A DNA stretch of 64,000 nucleotides from Vibrio vulnificus NBRC 15645 = ATCC 27562 (GCF_002224265.1 NZ_CP012881.1:1364001-1428000); one strand, 5' to 3'. Counted from the stretch's first letter, positions 49,527 through 58,542 are shown. Notes: generated by a model from the sequence alone, not told the origin. A program made the numbers and translations.

Positions 49527-49541
49527 CGCATCTTGCTCAAT

Positions 49542-49579
49542 AAAAAAAGCCCGAGTGAATCAACACTCGGGCTTTTTTC
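49542..49579. terminator. Bidirectional terminator between gppA and yhhQ
   Basis: AAAAAAAGCCCGAGTG / CACTCGGGCTTTTTT around AATCAA; the two genes converge on it. Confidence 0.92.
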
Positions 49580-49593
49580 TCATCATCTAACGT

Positions 49594-50265
49594 TTAACGT
49601 GGTGCTTGTGCCATAGCAAACTGAGGGTTCACCGCAGTAAGCTTCTTGATTAAGTAGTTCAGTAAAACACCGTACATCGGCACAAACAGACCCAAACTGA
49701 TCACCAGTTTAAAGCCATAATCCACCAGCGCAATTTCCGTCCAGTGCTCCGCCATAAATGCGTCTGGGCTTTGATAAAACGCGATGGCAAAAAACGCCAG
49801 CGTATCCAACGCATTACCAAATAGCGTTGAGCACGTCGGCGCTACCCACCACTGTTTCATCTGGCGTAGACGATTGAAGACGTGCACATCGAGGATTTGC
49901 CCTAACAAATACGCCATAAAGCTGGCGATCGCGATGCGTGCAACAAACAAGTTGAACTCACCCAGATGAGCAAAACCTTGGAACTGCCCTTCAAAGAACA
50001 ATACCGATAACGCGTAAGAGACAACCAACGCCGGCATCATCACTAAGAAGATGATTTTACGTGCCAACTTGGCACCAAAAATGCGGACGGTGAGATCGGT
50101 CGCGAGAAAGATAAATGGAAACGTGAAAGCGCCCCAAGTGGTATGGAAACCAAAAATGGTAAACGGGAGCTGAACAAGGTAATTGCTCGAAGCGATGATG
50201 ACCAGATGGAATAAGGCCAAATAGATAAGGGCGTTGCGCTGCTGCGCAGGGGTAAAGTTACTCAT
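49594..50265 (-). CDS. yhhQ: Queuosine precursor transporter YhhQ
   Basis: Vitamin-type transporter for queuosine precursors (preQ0/preQ1, COG1738 family), 223 residues with about six membrane helices. The family stretch has TWGAFTFPFIFLATDLTVRIFG, then ISFMAYLLGQILDVHVFNRL-like and TLFGNALDTLAFF segments. The ATG at 50265 has AAAAAGG 6 nt upstream. The open frame extends further to 50406, but that would cross the putative riboswitch. Expression is probably controlled by preQ1 (see the upstream aptamer). Confidence 0.93.
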   Translation of the reverse strand: MSNFTPAQQRNALIYLALFHLVIIASSNYLVQLPFTIFGFHTTWGAFTFPFIFLATDLTVRIFGAKLARKIIFLVMMPALVVSYALSVLFFEGQFQGFAHLGEFNLFVARIAIASFMAYLLGQILDVHVFNRLRQMKQWWVAPTCSTLFGNALDTLAFFAIAFYQSPDAFMAEHWTEIALVDYGFKLVISLGLFVPMYGVLLNYLIKKLTAVNPQFAMAQAPR

Positions 50266-50271
50266 GCGATA

Positions 50272-50307
50272 CCTTTTTAGTTTGGTTTGGGGGCGAGGGA
50301 ACCCAAA
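50272..50307 (-). promoter_or_regulatory. Probable preQ1-I riboswitch before yhhQ
   Basis: Minus strand: the P1 stem TTTGGG / CCCAAA (6 perfect pairs) closes a 10-nt loop TTCCCTCGCC. It is followed by a 14-nt A-rich tail CCAAACTAAAAAGG that is itself the Shine-Dalgarno. Length and layout align with the small T. tengcongensis-type preQ1-I aptamer (6-bp-like P1, 10-nt L1, 14-nt tail ending AAGG). The U at the loop start, the C before CCC and the tail A expected to contact preQ1 are kept. Ligand binding would hide the yhhQ ribosome site. Confidence 0.6.
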
Positions 50308-50489
50308 TCGAGTCTTCTCCAATAGGAAAAACACTCTTACCAACAATGTAAAATGAAAATGTTTCCGTTCATCGTTTTGCCGATGAAGCGGCGGGCGATT
50401 ATACATTAATCAATATCGAGTACAAGCAGTGAGCGGCACGCAAACGATTGAGCAGAATTGCTCCGCTAAAAGAGCAAAAGCGCCTTGAT

Positions 50490-50526
50490 AAAAAAGGGAT
50501 GTTTCATGTGAAACATCCCTTTAAAA
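50490..50526. terminator. Terminator after the recQ-DUF3630 genes
   Basis: AAAGGGATGTTTCA / TGAAACATCCCTTT with A and T tracts on both sides; the minus-strand copy ends the DUF3630 transcript 17 bp past the stop. 50308-50489, upstream of yhhQ, is AT-rich and holds presumably its promoter and no gene. Confidence 0.85.
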
Positions 50527-50542
50527 ATGAAAGACTTCGTGC

Positions 50543-50857
50543 CTAAAAACCTTTGGCAAAAAGTTGGGCTAAGTAGTCCATTACCTCTCGGCTGTCATCA
50601 ACGGTTAACGACTCAAACCACACCGCCTCACTGTAATGTTCCGCTTTCAGAAACAGATGTGTCTCTTCAAAATCGACCAACCAGCTGTGCACGTCGCCAT
50701 CCCACTGTTTTTCGACCACTTGAGCAGACAACAACTTGAGAAGCCGCTCAGCCAACGCGGGAAAGGTATCAAGATTAAAGCGTGGCGTGCGAATCAACAG
50801 TCGACCTTCTTGCGCCATGTATTCCGTTAAACCAAATTCCTTTTGTTTCTCATCCAT
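50543..50857 (-). CDS. DUF3630 family protein
   Basis: 104-residue soluble protein of unknown function. Features are a central acidic region with EKQWDGDVHSWLVDFEETHLFLKAEHYSEAVWFE and no cysteine or membrane helix. The start overlaps the end of recQ by 8 bp, so it is translated with recQ. The family name is assigned from memory of the recQ neighbour in vibrios and is not certain. Confidence 0.7.
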   Translation of the reverse strand: MDEKQKEFGLTEYMAQEGRLLIRTPRFNLDTFPALAERLLKLLSAQVVEKQWDGDVHSWLVDFEETHLFLKAEHYSEAVWFESLTVDDSREVMDYLAQLFAKGF

Positions 50858-52685
50858 AGTGAGTAATGTGCTCCTGAATCAAATCTAAAAACGGATCCGC
50901 GTATTTTTCTAGTTTGCGCTGCCCCACACCACTCACCGCGAGCATTTCACCATATGAGGTCGGCAATATTTCGGCCATATCAATCAGCGTCGCATCACTG
51001 AACACCACATACGGTGGGATCTCTTCCTCATCGGCAATCGATTTGCGCAGCTTACGTAATTTGGCGAACAACTTTTTGTCGTAATGCTTGTTGGAAAGTT
51101 TGTCGGCTTTGGCACTGCGCGCGGCAGTATCTAAACGCGGCACCGCCAGCTCCAACGTCATATCACCACGCAGCAATGGCCTTGCTTCTTCGGTTAACTG
51201 CAAGGTCGAGTTACGGGTGATGTTTTGAAACAGCAGCCCTTTATGGATCAGTTGGCGGAAAATACTCACCCAATAGTCATGGCTGTGATCGCGCCCTAAA
51301 CCGTAAGTGGAAATTTTATCGTGGCCGTGCTCACGGATACGGATGTTTTGCATCCCGCGCAGCACTTCCACCACGTAGCCCATACCAAAGCTTTGATTCA
51401 CGCGATAAACGCACGACAACGCTTTGCGCGCTTCTTCCGTCGCATCAAAATGTTTCGGCGGATCTAAGCAAATATCGCAATTGCCGCAAGGCTTCTCACG
51501 GTATTCACCGAAATAGTTTAGCAACACTTGGCGGCGACAAGTTTGCGCTTCGGCAAACGCACTCATGGCATTGAGCTTATGGCTTTCCACTTGCTTTTGC
51601 GGGCCGTCATCTTTCTCATCCAACATGCGGCGCAACCAAGTGATGTCTGCGGGGTCGTAGAGCATCATCGCTTCGGCGGGCAGGCCATCACGCCCTGCTC
51701 TGCCTGTTTCTTGGTAGTACGATTCGATATTGCGTGGAATATCGAAATGCACCACAAAGCGCACATTGGGTTTGTTGATCCCCATACCAAAGGCCACTGT
51801 CGCCACGACGATTTGGATGTCATCTCGTTGAAACGCTTCCTGTACATACGCGCGCTCATCCGCGTCCATACCGGCGTGATAACCCGCCGCTCGAATATGG
51901 TTGTTGCACAGCTTCTCGGTCAGCATTTCAACTTTTTTACGACTGCCACAGTAAATAATGCCGCAATTGCCTTTTTGGCTTTCCAAATAGCGAATCACTT
52001 GAGAGACCGGCTTGTGCTTCTCCACTAGGTCATAGCGAATATTAGGGCGATCAAAACTGCCGAGATACACGTGAGGTTCATTAAGATGCAAGCGACTTAA
52101 AATGTCTTTGCGCGTCGCATCGTCTGCGGTGGCCGTCAGCGCCATAAACGGCACGTGAGGGAAATGATGCTTCAATTGCCCTAACGCGGCGTATTCGGGG
52201 CGGAAATCGTGTCCCCATTGCGAAATACAGTGCGCTTCGTCGACAGCAATCATCGCCAAGGGCAGATTTTCCAGCCGTTCAATAAAATCGCGCATCAACA
52301 CCCGCTCAGGCGAAACGTACACCAATTTGAGCTGTCCCGCGTGCATGCGATTGTAGACACTGAGCAGAGCGTCACGTGATAAGGTCGAGTTGACACATTC
52401 TGCCGCGACACCATTGGCTTTAAGTTGGTCAACCTGATCTTTCATTAGTGAAATCAAAGGAGAGATCACTAAGGTAATACCCGAACGCACGAGAGCAGGA
52501 ATTTGATAGCACAGCGATTTACCGCCACCGGTGGGCATGATCACTAAACTATCTTGCCCCTCAACGGCCGCCTCGATCGCCGACTGTTGCCCCTCACGGA
52601 AAGTCTGATAGCCGAACACCTGTGATAAAACGCTTTGGGGCGTCATCGAGGCATCGGAAGAGTCGGCAAGCAGCGTGGAAGTCAT
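50850..52685 (-). CDS. recQ: ATP-dependent DNA helicase RecQ
   Basis: 3'-5' DNA helicase in the RecF pathway and fork restart. It is 611 residues (E. coli 609) from the ATG at 52685. Motif I is TGGGKSLCYQIP, motif II VDEAHCISQWGHDFRPEY and motif VI QETGRAGRDGLP. The zinc-binding CxnCxxCxxC segment (CRRQVLLNYFGE…CGNCDIC), winged helix and C-terminal HRDC domain (about 535-605) are complete. An in-frame extension to 52727 lacks a ribosome site. Confidence 0.96.
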   Translation of the reverse strand: MTSTLLADSSDASMTPQSVLSQVFGYQTFREGQQSAIEAAVEGQDSLVIMPTGGGKSLCYQIPALVRSGITLVISPLISLMKDQVDQLKANGVAAECVNSTLSRDALLSVYNRMHAGQLKLVYVSPERVLMRDFIERLENLPLAMIAVDEAHCISQWGHDFRPEYAALGQLKHHFPHVPFMALTATADDATRKDILSRLHLNEPHVYLGSFDRPNIRYDLVEKHKPVSQVIRYLESQKGNCGIIYCGSRKKVEMLTEKLCNNHIRAAGYHAGMDADERAYVQEAFQRDDIQIVVATVAFGMGINKPNVRFVVHFDIPRNIESYYQETGRAGRDGLPAEAMMLYDPADITWLRRMLDEKDDGPQKQVESHKLNAMSAFAEAQTCRRQVLLNYFGEYREKPCGNCDICLDPPKHFDATEEARKALSCVYRVNQSFGMGYVVEVLRGMQNIRIREHGHDKISTYGLGRDHSHDYWVSIFRQLIHKGLLFQNITRNSTLQLTEEARPLLRGDMTLELAVPRLDTAARSAKADKLSNKHYDKKLFAKLRKLRKSIADEEEIPPYVVFSDATLIDMAEILPTSYGEMLAVSGVGQRKLEKYADPFLDLIQEHITHYG

Positions 52686-52866
52686 GAACAGTCTCAGTAT
52701 TGGTCTTGATGATGATCTCGAAAGCACTCAATATTGCGAAATGCCCAAGATAATGAGGGCACATTGTAATGGCGTTTGATGGTGAATTAAACCGCAAAAT
52801 ACTAGGTGATTCCGGACCTCACTCTTATACTGACCCATCCATGATTACTAAGTTGGCTATCGTTCA

Positions 52867-53781
52867 ATGACCGCAGAAGAACAACAAAAAGCACGCCAAG
52901 GGGTGTTACTCGCCTTAGGTGCTTACACCATGTGGGGCATCGCACCCATCTATTTTAAGTCACTCGCGGCGGTCTCTCCGCTCGAGATACTCAGCCATCG
53001 CGTGGTGTGGTCTTTTTTCCTACTCGCCGCCCTGCTCCATTTTGGCCGTCATTGGCGCACCGTGCGCGATGTTTTAACCAGCAAAAGTAAAATGCTTTAT
53101 CTGGTCACCACCGCCATTTTAGTCGGAGCCAACTGGCTGATTTTTATTTGGGCGGTCAATGCTAACCATATGCTCGATGCCAGTCTTGGCTATTACATCA
53201 ATCCACTGATCAATGTGTTACTCGGCATGCTGTTTCTTGGCGAGCGATTACGTAAGTTGCAGTGGTTTGCGGTCACCTTAGCGACTTGTGGCGTGCTGGT
53301 GCAGCTTGTCGTCTTTGGTTCGGTGCCGATCGTCGCAATTGCCCTCGCCTTTAGTTTTGGCTTCTACGGCTTGCTGCGCAAAAAAGTCAGCGTCGATGCT
53401 CAAACCGGGTTGTTCATTGAAACCTTAGTGATGCTGCCAGCCGCGGCCATCTACCTTCTTTTTATTGCCTCGACCCCGACATCTAACATGCAGGCCAACC
53501 CTGCCCATTTGAATGCCTTGTTGGTCGCAGCTGGTGTGGTCACCACCTTACCACTGTTGTGTTTTACTGGTGCTGCCACGCGCCTCAAGCTTTCCACGCT
53601 GGGCTTCTTCCAATACATAGGCCCAAGTTTGATGTTTTTGCTCGCAGTGTTGATCTACGGAGAAGCCTTTACCAGTGACAAAGCCATCACCTTTGCTTTT
53701 ATTTGGGGTGCACTTGTCCTGTTCAGTTTTGATGGTTTGCGATACAGCCGTAAGAATCGCCGAACACGACAAACGAACTGA
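52867..53781 (+). CDS. rarD: EamA-family transporter RarD
   Basis: Inner-membrane permease of the RarD group in the DMT superfamily. The 304 residues have about ten helices and the family start GVLLALGAYTMWGIAPIYFK and ILSHRVVWSF. The middle has NWLIFIWAVNANHMLDASLGYYINPL, which is diagnostic for RarD. The substrate is not known (linked to chloramphenicol resistance in Pseudomonas). It diverges from recQ and ends at a strong terminator. Confidence 0.93.
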   Translation: MTAEEQQKARQGVLLALGAYTMWGIAPIYFKSLAAVSPLEILSHRVVWSFFLLAALLHFGRHWRTVRDVLTSKSKMLYLVTTAILVGANWLIFIWAVNANHMLDASLGYYINPLINVLLGMLFLGERLRKLQWFAVTLATCGVLVQLVVFGSVPIVAIALAFSFGFYGLLRKKVSVDAQTGLFIETLVMLPAAAIYLLFIASTPTSNMQANPAHLNALLVAAGVVTTLPLLCFTGAATRLKLSTLGFFQYIGPSLMFLLAVLIYGEAFTSDKAITFAFIWGALVLFSFDGLRYSRKNRRTRQTN

Positions 53782-53811
53782 TCGTTTTTTACAAGACAAA
53801 CCTAGTTGAGC

Positions 53812-53849
53812 TCGCTAAGCTTGGTCACAAACTGACCAAGCTTTTTTTG
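53812..53849 (+). terminator. Terminator of rarD
   Basis: AAGCTTGGTCA CAAAC TGACCAAGCTT followed by TTTTTTG. It ends only 7-8 bp before the next gene's ATG. Confidence 0.88.
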
Positions 53850-53855
53850 TACTCT

Positions 53856-54653
53856 ATGGAGCAGATCCACTACATCCCAACACAAGATGACAAACTCAGC
53901 CTGATTGATGCGAAGTATCAGAAGTTTGCCTTTTCACGGCACTATCATCTGGATTTCCACATCGGGCTGATTACTCATGGCGAGCAGCAGTTCCATTCGC
54001 AGGGTTGTCATCATCACGTCGGTCATGGGCAGATTGTCATCATGCCCCCTGACGAACTGCACGATGGCCACTCCAAACAACAAGAAGGCTATCAAGTGAA
54101 TGTGTTTGCGATCGAACCTCATCTGTTAAGCGATCTCGCCGATCTTAAACGAAGCGGTCAAATTATCAGCTTTAATCAGTTGATCATCTCCGATCCTGTG
54201 GTTTTTTCACAACTTCGTAACCTGCACGCTTGGTTACGCAGCAAAAACATCAGCCAACTCACCCAAGATTGTTTGCCATTTGAAGGCTTTAGCACCCTTT
54301 TTGATCGCTATGGATCCACTTGCCGCCAAAAAGCCGTACCACTGGGCCAGCAATCGTTGGCAACACTCAAAGAGTTTCTACTGGCAAATCTCGATCAACC
54401 TGTGCGTTTGGAAACATTGGCACAGCTCTGCCAACTTTCCCCCACTCAATTTCAGCGCCAGTTCAAAGCGAGAATGGACATGACACCCTATGCGTGGCTG
54501 AGTCGCTTGCGCCTAGAGCAAGCGATGAAACTGCTGCAGGCTGGACAAACGGGGACAGAGGTAGCCCACCAAATTGGTTACTATGACCAAGCGCATTTCA
54601 GCAAAGCTTTCAAACAGACCTACGGTATTACGCCATCGCAAATCGTACGTTAG
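53856..54653 (+). CDS. AraC-family transcriptional regulator
   Basis: 265 residues: an N-terminal cupin-like sensing domain (about 10-150, with FHIGLITHGEQQFH and a His-rich QGCHHHVGHGQIVIMPPDELHDG) and a C-terminal AraC DNA-binding domain (LDQPVRLETLAQLCQLSPTQFQRQFK and TEVAHQIGYYDQAHFSKAFK). ATG at 53856 lies directly after the rarD terminator T-run, with no Shine-Dalgarno. Either translation is leaderless from a promoter inside the terminator region or the start is further in. The neighbouring LysE exporter gene 88 bp downstream is the likely target (inference). Confidence 0.88.
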   Translation: MEQIHYIPTQDDKLSLIDAKYQKFAFSRHYHLDFHIGLITHGEQQFHSQGCHHHVGHGQIVIMPPDELHDGHSKQQEGYQVNVFAIEPHLLSDLADLKRSGQIISFNQLIISDPVVFSQLRNLHAWLRSKNISQLTQDCLPFEGFSTLFDRYGSTCRQKAVPLGQQSLATLKEFLLANLDQPVRLETLAQLCQLSPTQFQRQFKARMDMTPYAWLSRLRLEQAMKLLQAGQTGTEVAHQIGYYDQAHFSKAFKQTYGITPSQIVR

Positions 54654-54740
54654 TGCTCCTCGTGTCAGTTTTTTACAAGCGCAACGTCACGTAACCCGAG
54701 ACAATCAACACTCGATTTTGATGATGCACGAGAAACACTC

Positions 54741-55412
54741 ATGAACGAACTGACGATTTTACTCACGCTGGCAAGTGTCCACTTTATTGCTTTGATGAGT
54801 CCTGGCCCCGATGTGGCACTGGTCGTGCAAAACGCGAGCCGCTATGGCCGCCAAACGGGCCTTTTTATTGCCCTCGGTTTGTCTGTCGGCATTTTGCTGC
54901 ATTCTCTATTAAGCCTGACGGGCGTGAGTTACTTGGTCCACCAGCAACCTATGCTGTATGCCTTGTTGCAACTGCTGGGGGGCAGCTATTTACTCTATTT
55001 AGGCATTGGTGCGTTGCATTCCGTATTACGTCATTGGCGTCAGCCATCGGCGAATCCCCCCACCAGCCAACGGCAGTGGGCGCTGAACAATAAACGCCAA
55101 GCGTTTCTCAAAGGCTTTGCCACCAATATTCTGAATCCCAAGGCGTTAGTATTTTTTGTTAGCCTATTATCGAGCTTAATTCCGACAAGCATGTCGCTCT
55201 CAGGAAAGGCCACAGCCGTGATGATTTTATTTATGTTGTCATTTCTTTGGTTTGCCAGCTTAGCGTGGGCGCTCTCAGGTAACCGAATGCAACAGTATTT
55301 ACACAAAGCGAGCATCTATATTGATGGAGTTTGCGGCGTTTTATTCTGCTTAATCGGCGCAGGTATCCTCTACAACACGGTGATTCATCAAGTCATCAGC
55401 CAAGTTGCATAG
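54741..55412 (+). CDS. LysE/RhtB-family amino-acid exporter
   Basis: 223 residues with about six membrane helices. The family N-terminus LASVHFIALMSPGPDVALVVQNASRYGRQTG contains the PGPD signature, and GFATNILNPKALVFFVSLL is the second conserved block. Exports an unknown amino acid or derivative. It follows the AraC gene on the same strand and may be controlled by it. Confidence 0.92.
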   Translation: MNELTILLTLASVHFIALMSPGPDVALVVQNASRYGRQTGLFIALGLSVGILLHSLLSLTGVSYLVHQQPMLYALLQLLGGSYLLYLGIGALHSVLRHWRQPSANPPTSQRQWALNNKRQAFLKGFATNILNPKALVFFVSLLSSLIPTSMSLSGKATAVMILFMLSFLWFASLAWALSGNRMQQYLHKASIYIDGVCGVLFCLIGAGILYNTVIHQVISQVA

Positions 55413-55429
55413 TCTTTTGCTCGTCACCG

Positions 55430-55447
55430 TGTAAGAGATCTCTCACA
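55430..55447. promoter_or_regulatory. VarA/UvrY (GacA-type) binding site upstream of the CsrB-type RNA
   Basis: TGTAAG-AGATCT-CTCACA matches the consensus TGTAAG-N6-CTTACA in 11 of 12 fixed positions. It lies about 175 bp before the deduced RNA start, the distance seen for E. coli csrB. A second palindrome, TTCTTACGTAAGAA, lies at about 55469-55482. Confidence 0.75.
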
Positions 55448-55572
55448 AACAAGTAAGCCAATGTCGTTTCTTACGTAAGAAACTGGAGAGAAAATAGTTA
55501 TAACTATATGATTTAATTGAACTAGATTGCTTTTTATCCAGGTTGCGCATGCAGAAATGTGCGCTGGATCCG

Positions 55573-55600
55573 TTGTTGGTGCTGGGGAAAAAGTTACTAT
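55573..55600 (+). promoter_or_regulatory. Sigma70 promoter of the CsrB-type RNA
   Basis: TTGTTG (55573-55578), 16 bp, TACTAT (55595-55600), predicting a start near 55607, just before the first GGA motifs. Confidence 0.55.
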
Positions 55601-55606
55601 GAACAC

Positions 55607-56016
55607 GTCGGAAGGATGCTGACACGGAACAGGAAATGACTACGGATTAGGTCATCTTCAGGAAGAAGATACGGTTATTCAGGATGAATAGTCGGCATGG
55701 AAAGCAAATTGGACATTGAACGGACGCAATAGTAACTAGGATGGTTGCTACTAAGGAAGGCAATGGACACCTCTGGATGAGGCAAGGACTGAACATCAGG
55801 AAGATGTAAGGGACACCGCTCAGGGAACAAGTGATGTGAGCCAACGAGGACTGTTGGTAGACTAGGAAAGTCAAGGACACCGCTAGGAAGGCGATGCAAG
55901 GATTAAGCTGACGGATTCAGCATACTATCAAGGATTTGATGCAGGGAGCACTTTAGTAGCTGGATTGCTGCAAGTAAGACCATAACCCCGATGGGCGAAA
56001 GCCCTCGGGGTTTTTC
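55607..56016 (+). ncRNA. csrB: CsrB-type CsrA-sequestering small RNA
   Basis: About 410 nt with 27 GGA triplets, mostly as AGGA, AAGGA or ACGGA. It has no sensible coding content. It ends with a strong terminator (CCCCGATGGG CGAAA GCCCTCGGGG plus TTTTT, 55986-56015). A VarA/UvrY box is upstream. This is a CsrB/C/D-family RNA that binds many CsrA dimers; which paralogue (vibrios have several) cannot be told from sequence alone. Small minus-strand ORFs across it are artefacts. Confidence 0.92.
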
Positions 56017-56049
56017 TTTTTTTGCTATTTGTCTTCACCCACACCAACA

Positions 56050-56076
56050 TAAAAAACGGCGCCTTCAGCGCCGTCT
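56050..56076 (-). terminator. Terminator of uvrD
   Basis: GACGGCGCTGAAGGCGCCGTTTTTT on the minus strand, about 30 bp after the uvrD stop. Confidence 0.85.
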
Positions 56077-56103
56077 GCAAATCGAGGATTTATCAATAAG
56101 CCA

Positions 56104-58278
56104 TCACAGCTTTTCCAACCTCGCGTAAGCGGTCACTAGCCACTTGATTCCTTCCCCATTGAAGGCAACTTGAACTCGGCTCTGTGGACCACTGCCTTCG
56201 AAGTTGATGATTGTCCCTTCACCAAATTTAGGATGGCGAACACGTGAACCCAATGAAAAGCCAGTTTCGTTGAAACTTTCCTTCACAACGGTTTGGCTAA
56301 AGCGTCCACTGCTGGCTGGGCGACTCACTTGCGCTTTCATGCGCACTTCATCCAAACACTTTTCTGGTAGCTCACGAATAAAACGCGATGGTTTATGGTA
56401 TTTGTCTTGCCCGTACAAACGACGCATTTCGGCATACGTGATGTAAAGCTTTTGCATCGCTCGTGTCATGCCTACGTAGCACAAACGGCGCTCCTCTTCT
56501 AAACGACCCGCTTCTTCGGCAGACATCTGGCTCGGGAACATGCCTTCTTCAACCCCAACCATAAAGACCAATGGGAACTCCAATCCTTTAGCGCTGTGTA
56601 ACGTCATCAGCTGTACTGCATCTTCGAAGTCATCCGCTTGACCCTCACCCGCTTCAAGAGCGGCATGGGTTAAGAAGGCGGTAAGCAACGTCATCTCTTC
56701 CGCTTCTTCCGGTTTTTCAAACTGGCGCGTAGCGGTCACCAATTCTTCCAAGTTCTCGATACGTGCTTTTGATTTTTCGCCTTTCTCTTGCTCGTACATG
56801 GCATACAAGCCGGAAGATTTGATCACATGATCTGTCTGTACATGGAGTGGCATTTCAAAGCTGTCATCTTCCAGCGCATTGATCAATTCGATGAAACGGC
56901 TTAGCGCACCAGCCGCGCGCCCCGTTAACACTTTTTCCTCGATGAGTGCGATACTCGCTTCCCACAGTGTGCAGCCACGATCGCGCGCCGCAAAGCGCAC
57001 CGTTTCCAGCGTTTTGTCACCTAGGCCACGTGTTGGTGTGTTCACCACACGCTCAAAAGCAGCATCATCATTGCGATTGGCCATCAAACGTAGGTAGCTG
57101 AGCGCATCTTTGATCTCTTGGCGCTCGAAGAATCGCATCCCACCGTAAATGCGATAAGGCAAACCCGCTTGAATCAACGCCTCTTCCAGCACACGCGACT
57201 GGGCGTTATTGCGATAAAGCATCGCCGCATCGTTTAACACGCCGCCTTTGTCTTGCCACTCCTTGATTTTGTTCACCGCAAAACGCGCTTCATCCAATTC
57301 GTTGTAAGCGGAGTAAATCGAGATCGGTTCACCTTCGATGCCATCCGTCCACAGCTCTTTGCCCATACGCTCGGTGTTGTTGGCAATCAACGCGTTTGAA
57401 GCTTCAAGGATGGTTTTGGTCGAACGGTAGTTTTGCTCAAGGCGAATGGTGTTAACGCTCGGAAACTCAAGGGTGAACTTTTCGATGTTTTCCACTTTCG
57501 CGCCACGCCAACCGTAAATCGACTGGTCATCGTCACCGACGATCATCACATGACACTCAGGCCCCGCCATCATACGCAGCCAAGCGTATTGAATGTTGTT
57601 GGTGTCTTGGAACTCGTCGACCAAGATGTGTTTAAAACGTGCTTGATAGTGTTCGCGGATGAATTTGTTTTCACGCAGTAGCTCATGCGCACGCAACAAG
57701 ATTTCCGCAAAGTCGACCAAGCCTGCACGATCACACGCTTCTTGATAGGCGGTGTACAACTGTAGGTAGGTTTTGGTCACGGGATCGTGGTAAGCATCGA
57801 TGTGCGCAGGGCGCAATCCTTCGTCTTTTTTGCCATTGATCCACCAAGCGACTTGGCGCGCTGGCCACTGTTTGTCATCCAGGTTTTGCGCTTTGATCAG
57901 TCGCTTAAGCAAACGCTGTTGATCATCACTATCAATAATTTGGAAATCTTCCGACAGCTTGGCATCAAGATAGTGCGCTCTGAGAATGCGGTGGCAAATA
58001 CCGTGGAAGGTGCCATTCCACATGCCCGACGCGCTGCCCATCATCAACTCTTCGATTCGACCGCGCATCTCCGCCGCCGCCTTATTGGTAAAGGTCACGG
58101 ACATAATAGAAAACGGTGAAGCCTGCTCGACTGACATTAGCCAAGCAATGCGATGCACAAGAACGCGCGTTTTACCACTGCCTGCGCCTGCCAACACCAG
58201 CAAGTTTTCCAAAGGAGCGGCCACAGCCTCACGCTGTTTGTCGTTCAAGCCATCGAGAAGAAGTGAAGGATCGATCAT
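56104..58278 (-). CDS. uvrD: DNA helicase II UvrD
   Basis: 3'-5' SF1 helicase of nucleotide-excision and mismatch repair, 724 residues (E. coli 720). Motif I is AGAGSGKT, Ia TFTNKAAAEMRGR, II DEFQDTN, III GDDDQSIYGWRGA, IV EQNYRST, V LMTLHSAKGLEFP and VI RRLCYVGMTRA. The C-terminal Tudor-like domain begins GSRVRHPKFGEGTI. It is transcribed alone, away from the buf operon. Confidence 0.98.
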   Translation of the reverse strand: MIDPSLLLDGLNDKQREAVAAPLENLLVLAGAGSGKTRVLVHRIAWLMSVEQASPFSIMSVTFTNKAAAEMRGRIEELMMGSASGMWNGTFHGICHRILRAHYLDAKLSEDFQIIDSDDQQRLLKRLIKAQNLDDKQWPARQVAWWINGKKDEGLRPAHIDAYHDPVTKTYLQLYTAYQEACDRAGLVDFAEILLRAHELLRENKFIREHYQARFKHILVDEFQDTNNIQYAWLRMMAGPECHVMIVGDDDQSIYGWRGAKVENIEKFTLEFPSVNTIRLEQNYRSTKTILEASNALIANNTERMGKELWTDGIEGEPISIYSAYNELDEARFAVNKIKEWQDKGGVLNDAAMLYRNNAQSRVLEEALIQAGLPYRIYGGMRFFERQEIKDALSYLRLMANRNDDAAFERVVNTPTRGLGDKTLETVRFAARDRGCTLWEASIALIEEKVLTGRAAGALSRFIELINALEDDSFEMPLHVQTDHVIKSSGLYAMYEQEKGEKSKARIENLEELVTATRQFEKPEEAEEMTLLTAFLTHAALEAGEGQADDFEDAVQLMTLHSAKGLEFPLVFMVGVEEGMFPSQMSAEEAGRLEEERRLCYVGMTRAMQKLYITYAEMRRLYGQDKYHKPSRFIRELPEKCLDEVRMKAQVSRPASSGRFSQTVVKESFNETGFSLGSRVRHPKFGEGTIINFEGSGPQSRVQVAFNGEGIKWLVTAYARLEKL

Positions 58279-58481
58279 GATAAGAAGCTACTGGTTATTT
58301 ATACAGAGACAAAGATTATAACCTAAACCGTGCTCGCTTTTCAGACTAAATTGCAATTTAAGAAAAAGGCATCAACCCATTGCAAATCATAGAGATAGTT
58401 GCAGATGCGATGAGTTTATAAAAAATAATCGCCATTTTTTGAAAGTTTTTCCCGCAACTTGCTGTCCTTTTAACCAAGCAA

Positions 58482-58501
58482 GTGAGTCCACTCGGACTCA
58501 C
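58482..58501. promoter_or_regulatory. Perfect inverted repeat upstream of bufA
   Basis: GTGAGTCC ACTC GGACTCAC: 8-bp arms around 4 nt, about 40 bp before the bufA start. It could be an operator or a 5'-UTR hairpin. No close sigma70 hexamers are certain in 58322-58481, which otherwise is AT-rich and without a gene. Confidence 0.5.
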
Positions 58502-58542
58502 GAGCTCAATAAGTAAAGGAAAATCAGTCTGAGGAAAGAACC

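Noticed and set aside
55647..55899. Two minus-strand ORFs of 74-77 codons
   Set aside because: They are antisense to the CsrB-type RNA and arise from its GGA/TCC repetition; no ribosome site.
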